Below, one piece after another: positions 34,872 through 44,284 of a DNA stretch of 64,000 bases (the stretch's first letter is position 1; each line of letters begins with the position of its first letter). Both the position numbers and the translations under genes were made by a program. The notes beneath the pieces are model-generated. The model made no database searches, was not told the origin of the DNA, and saw nothing but the letters and a program-made list of their open reading frames with translations. Origin of the DNA: an uncultured Alphaproteobacteria bacterium (GTDB taxonomy: Bacteria > Pseudomonadota > Alphaproteobacteria > HIMB59 > GCA-002718135); assembly GCA_902524385.1 (NCBI GenBank), contig CABZCZ010000005.1:1-64000 (forward strand), given 5' to 3'.

Positions 34872-35732
34872 CTACTTATAAGAATATCTAAATATAAATA
34901 TTCCTGATGAAACGATAATAATTGCTCCTATAATTGTGAATATATCTGGAACTTCTCCATATACTAATAAGCCAAAAATAATGCCCCATACAATTATAGT
35001 ATAATTATAAGGTGCTAAAATACTTGCCGGTGTAACACTTAATGCCTTAATTTGTAAATATAAACCAGTACAAAAAAAGATACCTAAAAAAATAAAAAAA
35101 ATAAAAGAAAATGAATGTAAGGGCTGCCAGAAAAACAGTGATAGCACAAACGTAATAATAGCGCCTAAGAGGCCGTTATAGAATAACATAGTTTCATTAT
35201 CATCATACTTAGCATTCAATCTTGTTGCTATTTGAAAAAATGAATAGAAAAAAGCAGCACATAATGGAATGATTAAATAAGGATTAAATATAGTCAGTCC
35301 GGGTCGCATGATTAGAATAACTCCACAAAAACTAACACCGATTGCTAACCATGTAGCTGCATTTATTTTTTCTTTTAAAATAAAATAAGAAAAAACTAAA
35401 ACTAAAACAGGAGCTAAAGAACCTATTGTGTGAGCATCTGCTAGAGCTAAATGTCTAAAAGATAATACAAAAAAACAAGATTCACAAACAGATAAAATAC
35501 ATCTTGTTATTTGTATCTTGTAATTGTTTGAAAGATAAAATTTTTCAACTTTATTTTTTTTGGCAATAAAAAAAGAAAAAATAAAACAAAAAGTAAATTT
35601 AACAAATAATAATACAAAAACAGAGTGATATTGAACTGCTGTTTTTTGAATTGTATCTAGAATACCAAAAGATAAGTAAGTTAAAAGTGTTAAAATTATT
35701 CCATAAGTATATGGATTTGATTTCATACTCAC
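34872..35732 (-). CDS. EamA/DMT-family membrane transporter
   Basis: A 286-residue membrane protein with about ten hydrophobic helices arranged as two EamA repeats. The signature loop SFRHLALADAHTIGSLAPVLVLVFSYFILKEKI closes the first repeat and SVTPASILAPYNYTIIVWGIIFGLLVYGEVPDIFTIIGAIIIVSSG closes the second. Members export amino acids, nucleosides or other metabolites; the substrate here is unknown. The GTG start at 35732 shares a base with the stop of the upstream serine hydrolase gene (TAGTG); an ATG at 35726 is an alternative. Confidence 0.88.
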   Translation of the reverse strand: MSMKSNPYTYGIILTLLTYLSFGILDTIQKTAVQYHSVFVLLFVKFTFCFIFSFFIAKKNKVEKFYLSNNYKIQITRCILSVCESCFFVLSFRHLALADAHTIGSLAPVLVLVFSYFILKEKINAATWLAIGVSFCGVILIMRPGLTIFNPYLIIPLCAAFFYSFFQIATRLNAKYDDNETMLFYNGLLGAIITFVLSLFFWQPLHSFSFIFFIFLGIFFCTGLYLQIKALSVTPASILAPYNYTIIVWGIIFGLLVYGEVPDIFTIIGAIIIVSSGIFIFRYSYK

Positions 35733-36922
35733 TAAAAATTTTTAAAGATATTATTGTAAAAATCTTTTTTAATATTTTTATCTGCATCTAAAATTTGCAT
35801 CATTAAAACAGCTGATAAATTATTTTTTGGATCTGCCAAAAAGTAAGTAGATGCATATCCCGACCATCCAAACTCACCAACTGGACCAAGCTTATTTTGA
35901 GTGGTATTATTCATTAAAACTCTAAATCCTAAACCCCAACCATATCCATCTAGATCATTTTCATAATCTTGATCTTTATTAGTATTAATTGATGTAATTT
36001 CAATTGGAAATAACTCATTATTTAAAGAATTTTTACTCATTAATTCTAAATTTTGAGAATTTATAAGCTCTTTTCCATTTTTAGATTTACCATTTATAAG
36101 CATTGTAGCAAATTTTTCATAATCTTCAGCTGTAGAAAACAAACCATGGCCTCCTCTGGAATAATTTTTATTGTTCGTAGGATACCCATATAAAATTAAT
36201 TTTCTTTTATCGTAATTTAAATTAGTAAGTTTTAATTTATCACTATTGTATTCAAATGTTTCGACTAGCTGTTTATTACTATTTTCATCAATATAAAAAT
36301 CTGTATCATGCATTTCTAAAGGTAAAAAAATATTTTCATTCAAAACATCTAAAATTTTATCTTTTGTTACAACCTCTATGACTCTTGCTAAAACATCTAT
36401 TGATATAGAATAATGCCATTTTGAACCAGGTTCATATAACAAAGGTAATTCTGAAATTTTACTAATCTCTTCCTCCAAACTTGAAGATGGTGAATGAAAT
36501 AGCCTCCTATCTTCATATTCTTTAGCCAAAAAATTATCGGAACTATTATAAGTAAAACCTGCTGTATGTTGTAAAAGTTGTTTAATAGTAGGATTATTTT
36601 CTAGAGAAGTGGTGTCATTTAAGTTACTTTTAATACTGCAAAGTTTTTTTAAGTTTTTAAAATCAGATAAATGTTTATCTATAGTATCATCAAGAGATAA
36701 GAAATTTTTTTCACTTAATTGCATAGCTGCTAATCCAATAATTGGCTTTGTCATTGACCAAATTCTGTAATATGAATTTTTATTAAGCTTTTTTTTTAAA
36801 TTTAGATCTCTGTAACCAATTGCTTCATGATAAATATTGTTTTTATGATTTATTATCCATTCAGCTCCATTACATCTTCCAGCATCTATGTGTTTTTGAA
36901 AATCTAATTTAATATTATCCAT
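35732..36922 (-). CDS. Beta-lactamase-fold serine hydrolase (class C/esterase type)
   Basis: A 396-residue cytoplasmic-looking protein (no signal peptide) of the beta-lactamase/EstB/6-aminohexanoate dimer hydrolase family. The nucleophile is in S56-M-T-K59 of YYRIWSMTKPIIG. The second motif is Y-S-I in WHYSISIDVLARVIE, in place of the more common YSN. The third box corresponds to GEFGWSGYASTYFLADP near the C-terminus. Such enzymes act as esterases or amidases. It lies 7 bases after the lactate-dehydrogenase-like gene, so it may process an ester or lactone feeding that pathway; this is inference. Confidence 0.85.
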   Translation of the reverse strand: MDNIKLDFQKHIDAGRCNGAEWIINHKNNIYHEAIGYRDLNLKKKLNKNSYYRIWSMTKPIIGLAAMQLSEKNFLSLDDTIDKHLSDFKNLKKLCSIKSNLNDTTSLENNPTIKQLLQHTAGFTYNSSDNFLAKEYEDRRLFHSPSSSLEEEISKISELPLLYEPGSKWHYSISIDVLARVIEVVTKDKILDVLNENIFLPLEMHDTDFYIDENSNKQLVETFEYNSDKLKLTNLNYDKRKLILYGYPTNNKNYSRGGHGLFSTAEDYEKFATMLINGKSKNGKELINSQNLELMSKNSLNNELFPIEITSINTNKDQDYENDLDGYGWGLGFRVLMNNTTQNKLGPVGEFGWSGYASTYFLADPKNNLSAVLMMQILDADKNIKKDFYNNIFKNF

Positions 36923-36929
36923 AACTGGA

Positions 36930-37928
36930 TTAGATTTGACTCTTTATTTTTTTTATGAGCTCAATATTGATATGTCTCGGACCTTTATCTTCTCTATTAG
37001 TATGTCTTCTTTGACCAGGTAATCGCACGCCGTCTAAAGATGTCATTTGTTCAAAGAATTTTTCAGCATGTTCGTTCCAATTTTTTCCTGCAATAAGCTC
37101 AGGAGATAAAGCCATGATAAACTCTCCTCCTCGTGCTGGACCTCCATCATTATTATCCTCTTCTTTAGCTTCAAAACTAAACAAATCTCCAACTAGACCT
37201 GCAGCTAGTAATTCAATCATCATAGCTATAGCTGAACCCTTATAATCACCAAAGGTCAAAAGCACTCCTCCATTAGCAATTTGAGATGGATCATCAGTTT
37301 TTTCTCCATTTTTGTTTAAGCCTGTTCCAAATGGAACTTTGTGACCATCACGTGCCGCAACTTGCACTTCACCCATAGCCATTGTTGAAGTCGCCATATC
37401 ATATACAACTGGAGAATTATTTTTTCTAGGCCATGCAAATGATATTGGATTTGTTCCGAATAATGGTTTTTTTGCGCCAGCAGGAGCTACGCTCGGCTTG
37501 TATGCAGTACAAGCTATTCCAATTAAATTATTTTCAGCTAAAGCTTCAGTTTCATGCCATAGTGCTGCAAAGTGGTGAGTGTTAGTTATAGTTAAAACTC
37601 CAACTCCATGTTTATTTGTAGTATTTATTAACTCAGGCAAACCTACTTTTATTGCTACAGGAGCAAATCCATAATCACCTTCAACGCGAATTGCATTTTG
37701 TGTAAGATAATTATTTGTTGGTCTTGAGACTCCATTAACTTTTTTACTTTTTAGAGAAGCTACATAACCAGGGATTCTAAATAATCCATGTGAAATACTT
37801 CCATCTCTTTCAGCATGTAAAACTGTATTAGCTACAGACTCAGCGTTGAAATGATCGCATCCATTAGTTGATAAAGCTTTATATGCTAAATCATAAATAT
37901 TTTCTAATTCTAGTGGTGTGGTATTCAT
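36930..37928 (-). CDS. Malate/L-lactate/ureidoglycolate dehydrogenase family oxidoreductase
   Basis: NAD(P)-dependent 2-hydroxyacid (or delta1-piperideine-2-carboxylate type) dehydrogenase of 332 residues in the Ldh_2 superfamily, unrelated to Rossmann lactate dehydrogenases. Landmarks are SHGLFRIPGYVASL, VGVLTITNTHHFAALWHETEALAENNLIGIACTAY with the catalytic His, APAGAKKPLFGTNPISFAWPR and FGDYKGSAIAMMIELLAAGLVG. The C-terminal MTSLDGVRLPGQRR matches the family. It is divergent from the FAD-linked oxidase gene with only 33 bases between starts, so the two may share a regulator. Substrate is not predictable from sequence. Confidence 0.88.
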   Translation of the reverse strand: MNTTPLELENIYDLAYKALSTNGCDHFNAESVANTVLHAERDGSISHGLFRIPGYVASLKSKKVNGVSRPTNNYLTQNAIRVEGDYGFAPVAIKVGLPELINTTNKHGVGVLTITNTHHFAALWHETEALAENNLIGIACTAYKPSVAPAGAKKPLFGTNPISFAWPRKNNSPVVYDMATSTMAMGEVQVAARDGHKVPFGTGLNKNGEKTDDPSQIANGGVLLTFGDYKGSAIAMMIELLAAGLVGDLFSFEAKEEDNNDGGPARGGEFIMALSPELIAGKNWNEHAEKFFEQMTSLDGVRLPGQRRHTNREDKGPRHINIELIKKIKSQI

Positions 37929-37961
37929 TTACTTTTTTTAAATATTAAATATTATAAATAA

Positions 37962-39332
37962 ATGGATAGAGGATTATTAGACAATTTAAAAGAGCTTTTA
38001 CAAGAAAGAATTTCATTTTCAGAAAGTGTAAGAAATAATCATGCAAAAGGTGAAGATGCATATGATCCTATTCTACCGAGAGCAGTTTTGTTTCCAAAAG
38101 ATAACGAAGAACTTTCAAAAATACTAAAAATTTGTAATGAATTTAAAGTACCTGTAACCGCTTACGGTACTGGAACATCCTTAGAGGGACATGTTGTTGG
38201 AAATGATGATGGTTTTACAATTTCAATGGAAAATTTTAATAAAATTATCTCTATAAATGAAACAGACTTTGATTGTCGTGTACAAGCAAATGTATCTCGT
38301 GAACAACTCAATGAAAGTTTAAAAGATAAAGGTGTTTTTTTTCCTATTGATCCTGGCGCAAATGCTGCATTAGGTGGTATGGCAGCTTGCTCTGCTTCTG
38401 GAACCATGGCTGTTAGATATGGTACGATGAAAACTGTAGTGCTTGGCCTTACAGTTGTTCTTGCAAATGGTAATATAATTAAAACAGGAACGCGAGCAAA
38501 AAAAACTTCTGCAGGTTACAATCTTACTAACCTATTTGTTGGTTCGGAGGGTACACTTGGTATTATAACTGAAGTACACTTAAGACTTTATCCAATTCCT
38601 GAAAGTATAATGAGTGCAGTCTGTCAATTTCCAAATCTTGACTCAGCAGTTGTAACAGCTCAAGAAATAATTCAATACGGAGTTCCAATTGCAAGAGTTG
38701 AATTACTAAATAAAGATCAAATGGATATAAGTATTAAATATTCTAAACTAGAAAATTTGGAAAGTTTACCAACTCTTTTTTATGAATTTCATGGTAGTGA
38801 AATTTCAAATAAAGAATCGGTAGATGTTGTTGAAGAAATATCTAAAAATAACAATGGTAGTGAATTTAAATGGGCGTCTAGTACAGAAGAAAGAAATAAG
38901 ATATGGAAAGCAAGACATAATGTTTATTATTCAGTTAAAGCACAAGGAGATGATGTTAGAGTTTACTCTACTGATGTTTGTGTTCCTATTTCAAACATTG
39001 TTGAGTGTATTAAGTTTGCAGAAAATGAGCTTCAGGATACTGGATTGAAAGCTCCTATGGTTGGTCATGTGGGAGATGGAAATTTTCATGTAACTATTGT
39101 TTATGATCCAAATAAAGAAAATGAATATAAATATATAAGAGAATTTAGTAATAAACTAATTGATAAAGCGCTAGAAATGGATGGTACCATCACTGGTGAA
39201 CATGGTATTGGCCTTCAAAAAAAAGAGTATTTACTAAAACAGCATCCAGACAATGTCCCTCTGATGAAATTAATTAAAAAAAGTTTTGATCCAAATAATA
39301 TTATGAATCCAGGGAAAGTTTTTGATATTTAA
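37962..39332 (+). CDS. FAD-linked 2-hydroxyacid dehydrogenase (GlcD / D-lactate dehydrogenase type)
   Basis: Flavoprotein of 456 residues that oxidises a D-2-hydroxy acid and passes electrons to the respiratory chain. It has the PCMH FAD-binding domain with VTAYGTGTSLEGHVVG (about residues 66-81), DPGANAALGGMAACSASGTMAVRYGTM and LFVGSEGTLGIITEVHLRLYP. The C-terminal cap has VGHVGDGNFHVTIVYDP and the active-site GTITGEHGIGLQKKEYL. It resembles D-lactate dehydrogenase (cytochrome) more than the three-subunit glycolate oxidase, since no glcE or glcF follows. Confidence 0.9.
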   Translation: MDRGLLDNLKELLQERISFSESVRNNHAKGEDAYDPILPRAVLFPKDNEELSKILKICNEFKVPVTAYGTGTSLEGHVVGNDDGFTISMENFNKIISINETDFDCRVQANVSREQLNESLKDKGVFFPIDPGANAALGGMAACSASGTMAVRYGTMKTVVLGLTVVLANGNIIKTGTRAKKTSAGYNLTNLFVGSEGTLGIITEVHLRLYPIPESIMSAVCQFPNLDSAVVTAQEIIQYGVPIARVELLNKDQMDISIKYSKLENLESLPTLFYEFHGSEISNKESVDVVEEISKNNNGSEFKWASSTEERNKIWKARHNVYYSVKAQGDDVRVYSTDVCVPISNIVECIKFAENELQDTGLKAPMVGHVGDGNFHVTIVYDPNKENEYKYIREFSNKLIDKALEMDGTITGEHGIGLQKKEYLLKQHPDNVPLMKLIKKSFDPNNIMNPGKVFDI

Positions 39333-39359
39333 AAATCATACAATGAATATTTAATTTAT

Positions 39360-40976
39360 ATGAATAAAAAATATGATTTTATAATTATAGGTGGGGGTAG
39401 TTCTGGAGTTGTTACTGCATCTCAAATTATTTCTAAATTAAATGCTACAGTTTTAATTATAGAAGAAGGTCCATCAGATTGGCATCCATTAATAAAAATA
39501 CCAGCAGGTGTTATAAATCTTTTAGAAAAAGAAAAATTTGTAAAACATTACAAAACAATCCCTCAAAACCAATTAAATGGAAGAAGTCACTATATAACCC
39601 AAGCGAGTATTCTTGGTGGTGGAAGTTCAATAAATGGTATGGTGTATATGAGAGGTAGACCAAGTGATTACGATGAGTGGAGTAATTTAACTAAAGAAAA
39701 AAATTGGTCGTATCAATCTATGCTACCTTATTTTAAATTAGTTGAAGATAATAATCGTTTGTTTGATGAAAATCATGGAACAGGAGGAGATCTTAAAGTC
39801 TCAGATTCTAGAGATACATGTGAACTTACTAAGATATATGTAGAAACTATGCAAGCAATGGGACATCCCTATAATCCAGACTTTAACTCAGGTAATCAAA
39901 GAGGTGTTGGATACATGCAATTTACCATTGATCAAGGAGTGAGATGCAATGTAACAAAAGCATTTTTATCAAATAATAAATTTAAAAAATTTTTAACAAT
40001 TTCTACAAAATCAAAAGCAACAAAAATAATTTTTAAGAATGATAAAGCAATTGGTGTTGAGTTTTATAAAAATAGAATTAAAAATACAGTTTTTGCTAAT
40101 AATGAAATAATTTTAACTGCAGGATCTTTTAATTCTCCTAAATTATTAATGTTGTCAGGTATTGGTAATGAAGAAGAGTTAAAAAAACATTCTATTGAAA
40201 AAGTTTTTATTTCTGAAGGAGTTGGTCAAAATTTACAAGATCATCATGAGGTTTCAGTAATTTCTAAAACAAAACCAGGTTATGGATATTTTGGGCAAGA
40301 TAAAGGGGTAAAAATGCTTAAAAATATTTTTCAATATTTATTATTTAAAGAAGGACCTGCTGCTACTATAGGTTGTGATGGTTGTGCTTTTTTAAATCCT
40401 GATAAAACTATCAAAGATTATACTGAAGAACCCTCAATAAAATTATATTGTGTCCCAAAAGTCCAGCTGGATAAAAATGTAAAAGATATTGGTCAGTTTG
40501 ATGGCATCACTTTAAATTCTGTTTTAATGAGACCTAAATCAAGAGGAGAAATAAAACTTAAATCTTCAGATCCTTATGATATGCCTTTGTTAAATCCTAA
40601 TTATTTAAATCATGAAGATGATAAAAGGTTACAAATATCTGCTTTTAAATACTCAAGAGAAATATTAAATACTAAACCACTAAATGACATTGTAATAAAT
40701 GAAGTTTTTCCTGGTGAAAAAGTTAAAACTGATGAAGATATTTTAAATCATTGTAAAAAATCTATTAAAACTAATTGGCATCCAGTGGGAACTTGCAAAA
40801 TGGGAACTAATGAAGATATTAATGCTGTTTGTGATACAAACTTAAGAGTGAAAGGTGTTAAAGGTCTCAGAATATTTGATGCATCATCTTTTCCTAATCT
40901 TGTAGCTGGAAATACAAATGCACCTGTTATTGCTTTTGCTCTAAAGGCAGTTACTGAATTAATAAATGAATATTAG
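39360..40976 (+). CDS. GMC-family FAD oxidoreductase (choline-dehydrogenase-like)
   Basis: A 538-residue flavoprotein of the glucose-methanol-choline family that oxidises alcohols. The N-terminal dinucleotide fold is FIIIGGGSSGVVTASQI (about residues 6-22), followed by the GMC signature ASILGGGSSINGMVYMRGRPSDYDEW. The second signature LTAGSFNSPKLLMLSGIG and the C-terminal catalytic NWHPVGTCKMG are also present. Length equals that of choline or polyethylene-glycol dehydrogenases; betaine-pathway genes are absent nearby, so choline is not the obvious substrate. It is 27 bases downstream of the FAD-linked dehydrogenase and likely co-transcribed. Confidence 0.92.
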   Translation: MNKKYDFIIIGGGSSGVVTASQIISKLNATVLIIEEGPSDWHPLIKIPAGVINLLEKEKFVKHYKTIPQNQLNGRSHYITQASILGGGSSINGMVYMRGRPSDYDEWSNLTKEKNWSYQSMLPYFKLVEDNNRLFDENHGTGGDLKVSDSRDTCELTKIYVETMQAMGHPYNPDFNSGNQRGVGYMQFTIDQGVRCNVTKAFLSNNKFKKFLTISTKSKATKIIFKNDKAIGVEFYKNRIKNTVFANNEIILTAGSFNSPKLLMLSGIGNEEELKKHSIEKVFISEGVGQNLQDHHEVSVISKTKPGYGYFGQDKGVKMLKNIFQYLLFKEGPAATIGCDGCAFLNPDKTIKDYTEEPSIKLYCVPKVQLDKNVKDIGQFDGITLNSVLMRPKSRGEIKLKSSDPYDMPLLNPNYLNHEDDKRLQISAFKYSREILNTKPLNDIVINEVFPGEKVKTDEDILNHCKKSIKTNWHPVGTCKMGTNEDINAVCDTNLRVKGVKGLRIFDASSFPNLVAGNTNAPVIAFALKAVTELINEY

Positions 40977-41015
40977 TTTGATTGAATTTAATTTATTTTG
41001 CTATAAAAAATAAAA

Positions 41016-42206
41016 ATGACTCAAGATTATAAAGTATTGAGAACACCTGATAAATACTTTGAAAGTTTACCTTTATGGAATTACGAGCCTCATTACTTTA
41101 CTAGCAAGTTATATAATTTAGAAGTTCGTATTGCGTATTACGAACTTGGTAATAAAGAAGCAAAAGAAACATTAGTTCTTACTCATGGTATGTCAGCGTG
41201 GTCATACCTTTATCGAAGAATGATACCACCACTAATAAATGCTGGTTATAGATTAATATTATTTGATCAAGTAGGTTGTGGGCGAAGTGATAAGCCAGCA
41301 AAAGAGAAAGACTATACATATGAACGACACGTAGGCTGGAACATTGATTTACTTATTAACTTCTTAAAAATAAAAGACGCAACAATAGTATTACAAGACT
41401 GGGGAGGATTAATAGGATTAAGAGTAGTAGCAGCGCACCCAAGTGTCTTTCGTCGAGTTATTATTGCAAATACTATGTTACCAACATGTGATGATAATTT
41501 TTTTAAAGTTTCACAAAGTTTTTATAGCTGGAAAACATTTGCTTTTCGAACTGGTCTCAAGGACGAACAATGGATTAAGGAGAGAGGAAGTCGTTGGCCA
41601 GGTCAAATCATGGCTCAAAAAGCAATTGGGCCTAGTAACCCAAAAATGAATAGTGATGAAATGGAAGCATATAACGCACCTTATCCAGATGACTCCTTTA
41701 AAGCTGGGGCAAGAATGTTTCCAGAACTTGTTCCTACTCCATCATCTGATCCAACTAAACGCCCTGCAACTAAAGAAGCAGAAAATAATGCAGCTGCGTG
41801 GGCAACATTTCAAAAATTTTCTAAGCCAGTTCTTCTTGCATTTAGCGATGAAGATACAGTTATGGCAGGTGGTGACACCATCTGGCTTAAGCATTGTCCT
41901 GGTACAAAACATCCTGGTGTTAAACATGTAACAATTAAGGGAGTTGGGCATTTTCTTCAAGATGGAGGGGCAGATCAACTTATTGATGCTATTAAGAATT
42001 TTATTAAAGCTACTCATCCTTCGCTAATTAAACCTTTGCGAGCATCTCCACTTGGAGGAAAAAAGGCTATATTAGCAAGAGAAAAAGCAGAATCTGAAGC
42101 TACAATCTTAGCAGTAAATCATGGTGATAAGGGAATTTCAACTCCTTCAGATGGAGGGGCAACATATATTGCAGAAACACCAATAGGTAGAAAGCCTTAT
42201 CAGTGA
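41016..42206 (+). CDS. Alpha/beta hydrolase of the haloalkane dehalogenase-like group with C-terminal extension
   Basis: A 396-residue alpha/beta hydrolase. The lid and core order follows haloalkane dehalogenase subfamily I (THGxxxWSYLYRRMIPPL, FDQVGCGRSDKP, TIVLQDWGGLIGLRVVA). The nucleophile is D128, next to W129, an Asp nucleophile as in dehalogenases and epoxide hydrolases. The acid is in FSDEDTVM and the base in GVGHFLQDGG. The second halide-binding position (Glu in DhlA, Asn in DhaA, right after the HG) is Met59 (HGMSAW), so true dehalogenase activity is doubtful. About 65 residues after the fold are a low-complexity extension with no known match. No dehalogenation partners are nearby. 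Confidence 0.82.
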   Translation: MTQDYKVLRTPDKYFESLPLWNYEPHYFTSKLYNLEVRIAYYELGNKEAKETLVLTHGMSAWSYLYRRMIPPLINAGYRLILFDQVGCGRSDKPAKEKDYTYERHVGWNIDLLINFLKIKDATIVLQDWGGLIGLRVVAAHPSVFRRVIIANTMLPTCDDNFFKVSQSFYSWKTFAFRTGLKDEQWIKERGSRWPGQIMAQKAIGPSNPKMNSDEMEAYNAPYPDDSFKAGARMFPELVPTPSSDPTKRPATKEAENNAAAWATFQKFSKPVLLAFSDEDTVMAGGDTIWLKHCPGTKHPGVKHVTIKGVGHFLQDGGADQLIDAIKNFIKATHPSLIKPLRASPLGGKKAILAREKAESEATILAVNHGDKGISTPSDGGATYIAETPIGRKPYQ

Positions 42207-42241
42207 GGAAAATTTTTATTAAATCGATAGTTCTTTGATTA

Positions 42242-43120
42242 TTAAATACGATAATATTTTTCTGCATTTTTAAAAAATAACATCTCCTTCTCATCTATAG
42301 AAAAATCTTTAGTAATTTCAAAATAAGAATTCCATACTTTTTCATAAGAACTATATTTTTTATCAACTGGAAAGTTTGAAGAAAAAAAACATCTATTAAC
42401 TCCAAAAATTTCAATACAGTCTAAAACTAATGGCTTTATACTATCTGTTGTCCATTGCTGATCAAACATACCTAAGCCAGATATTTTTATAACTGTATTT
42501 GGAGCTTGAGCTAAAGTTTTAAGGCCATTTCTCCAATTAGATAAATATTCTTCATCTCGTTTTCTAGGTGTACCTGCATGATTGATAATATTTAAAATAT
42601 TTGGATGAGATTTAATTAATTCAAAAGCATAATTATACTGTGTCCACCAAAGATGCATATCAAATGATAAATTATATTTTTCTAATAATGAATAATTTTT
42701 TTTAAATTTACTATCAAGAAGAGCTTCTTTAGTGGCAAAGCAATTAATTGGATCATTTTTAATATAATTAAGTAAATATCTCATTCCTCTAGTGTTCTTG
42801 AATTGACAATGTTCTTCTATTTCTTTCTCAATATTTTCTCTCAAAAAATCAGAATATACAACTAAGGCATGAGGGAAGCCTTGTTTATCTGATAAAGATT
42901 GGAGCCATTTAGTTTCTTCCACAGGACTAATAATACCTCCTCGACACGTAATATGAATTGATTTTATTAATTCAAGATTTTTTGCATCTTCTAACAAGTC
43001 ATCTATTAAATAATTATTTTTTAAATGTGAGATGTCACCTGTAGGATGAGGATTGTTCATCCAAGAATAGGGAAACACGGAGAGATCCCAAGTGTGATGA
43101 TGAGCATCAATTATTTTCAT
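42242..43120 (-). CDS. Amidohydrolase-family lactonase-like enzyme
   Basis: A 292-residue amidohydrolase_2 protein. The metal site begins MKIIDAHHHTWDL (H7-H9), with later landmarks SFDMHLWW, HPNILNIINHAGTPRKRDEEYLSNWRNGLKTLA and VNRCFFSSNFPVDK holding the distal acidic site. This is the family of L-fucono- and L-rhamnono-1,5-lactonases and 2-pyrone-4,6-dicarboxylate hydrolases. Next to an aldo/keto sugar dehydrogenase it most plausibly opens the sugar lactone made by that enzyme. The exact sugar is not proved. It lies 37 bases after the aldo/keto reductase stop on the same strand. Confidence 0.85.
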   Translation of the reverse strand: MKIIDAHHHTWDLSVFPYSWMNNPHPTGDISHLKNNYLIDDLLEDAKNLELIKSIHITCRGGIISPVEETKWLQSLSDKQGFPHALVVYSDFLRENIEKEIEEHCQFKNTRGMRYLLNYIKNDPINCFATKEALLDSKFKKNYSLLEKYNLSFDMHLWWTQYNYAFELIKSHPNILNIINHAGTPRKRDEEYLSNWRNGLKTLAQAPNTVIKISGLGMFDQQWTTDSIKPLVLDCIEIFGVNRCFFSSNFPVDKKYSSYEKVWNSYFEITKDFSIDEKEMLFFKNAEKYYRI

Positions 43121-43157
43121 TATTTAAAACAATAATATTTTTATAATAATAAAAACA

Positions 43158-44216
43158 TTAGAAAATATCTACTGGAGATTCTTGTTCTATAATTGATTGT
43201 TTCTTGAGCTCTATCCATAATTCCTTAGGTATAGGTTTAGCTAAATTTTCAATGTTAACTCTAACCTGAGTTTCATTTATCATTCCTGGTATGACGGATA
43301 TTACAGAAGGATGCAGAAGTGGAAATTGTAGAGCTACAGCACCAATATTTACCTCAAAATCTTTACAAATTTTTTCAATTATTTTAATTTTATTTATTAT
43401 TTCCTTGCTGGGTTTTTTATAATTATATGTTGGAGATACGCCTGATAATCCTGCAGCTAAAATACCCGATTGATATGGGGAACCAATAATTACGCCTACT
43501 TTATATTTTTCACACATAGGTAGTTCTTCAGAAAGAATTTTTTGCTTAAGCAAAGTATATCTCATAGCTACTAAAAAATAATCAACATCAAACTTTGGTA
43601 TAAAGTATGGGATTAATCCATCTCCATTTATTCCAACACCAATAGCTGATATTTCTCCAGAACTTCTAAGTTCTTCTAGCGCCTTCCATCCGTTTTGTTT
43701 ATCTAACTGTTCAAGATAAAAATTAAAATTTTCTTTTCCATGATAAAAAAAATCAAGATCATGGATAACCAACATATCTATTTTACTAAAACCAATGCGC
43801 TGTACACTATCTTCATAAGAACGTAAAATTCCATCATAAGAATAATCAAATTTTACATAAAATTTTAAACTTCCATCAAAAGGTTTATTTTCATCTTGCC
43901 AAAAAGCGTATTCTTGAAGTGGTTTAATATCTGGCTTATTTGTTGATAAAATTCTTCCTACCTTTGTAGATAGAATAAATTTATTTCTATCAATTTCTCT
44001 TAATACATTTCCTATTCGGTGTTCACTTCTACCCAAACCATACCATGGGGCTGTATCAAAATAATTAATTCCTAAATTCAGTGAATAATTTAATAAATTT
44101 TCAGTTGAGGTATTGGTAATACTTTGATTTGAAACTTTTATCGGTGATGCTCCAAAGCCAAGAATAGGTAATTCTAAATTTGACTTTTCTAATTTTCTTT
44201 TATCCAAATGATTCAT
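43158..44216 (-). CDS. Aldo/keto reductase, probable sugar 1-dehydrogenase
   Basis: A 352-residue (alpha/beta)8 oxidoreductase. Catalytic residues appear in NYFDTAPWYGLGRSEHRIG (Asp, Tyr), STKVGR (Lys) and DMLVIHDLD (His). Its length and the GILRSYEDSVQRIGFSKID segment match the L-fucose dehydrogenase / D-threo-aldose 1-dehydrogenase branch, which oxidises L-fucose, L-galactose or D-arabinose to lactones. The adjacent lactonase-like gene supports that job. It is divergent from the RraA-like gene across a 68-base gap. Confidence 0.88.
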   Translation of the reverse strand: MNHLDKRKLEKSNLELPILGFGASPIKVSNQSITNTSTENLLNYSLNLGINYFDTAPWYGLGRSEHRIGNVLREIDRNKFILSTKVGRILSTNKPDIKPLQEYAFWQDENKPFDGSLKFYVKFDYSYDGILRSYEDSVQRIGFSKIDMLVIHDLDFFYHGKENFNFYLEQLDKQNGWKALEELRSSGEISAIGVGINGDGLIPYFIPKFDVDYFLVAMRYTLLKQKILSEELPMCEKYKVGVIIGSPYQSGILAAGLSGVSPTYNYKKPSKEIINKIKIIEKICKDFEVNIGAVALQFPLLHPSVISVIPGMINETQVRVNIENLAKPIPKELWIELKKQSIIEQESPVDIF

Positions 44217-44226
44217 ATTTAAATTC

Positions 44227-44256
44227 TTGACATTTTCTTATTTTAATAAATATTAT
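44227..44256 (+). promoter_or_regulatory. Sigma70-like promoter before the RraA-family gene
   Basis: A perfect TTGACA at 44227-44232 and a TATTAT at 44251-44256 are separated by 18 bases, giving transcription into the plus-strand gene that begins at 44285. The -35 element begins only 11 bases from the start of the divergent aldo/keto reductase gene, so the two promoters would overlap. Confidence 0.5.
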
Positions 44257-44284
44257 TATATTAACAATTAATTCAAAGTAAATT

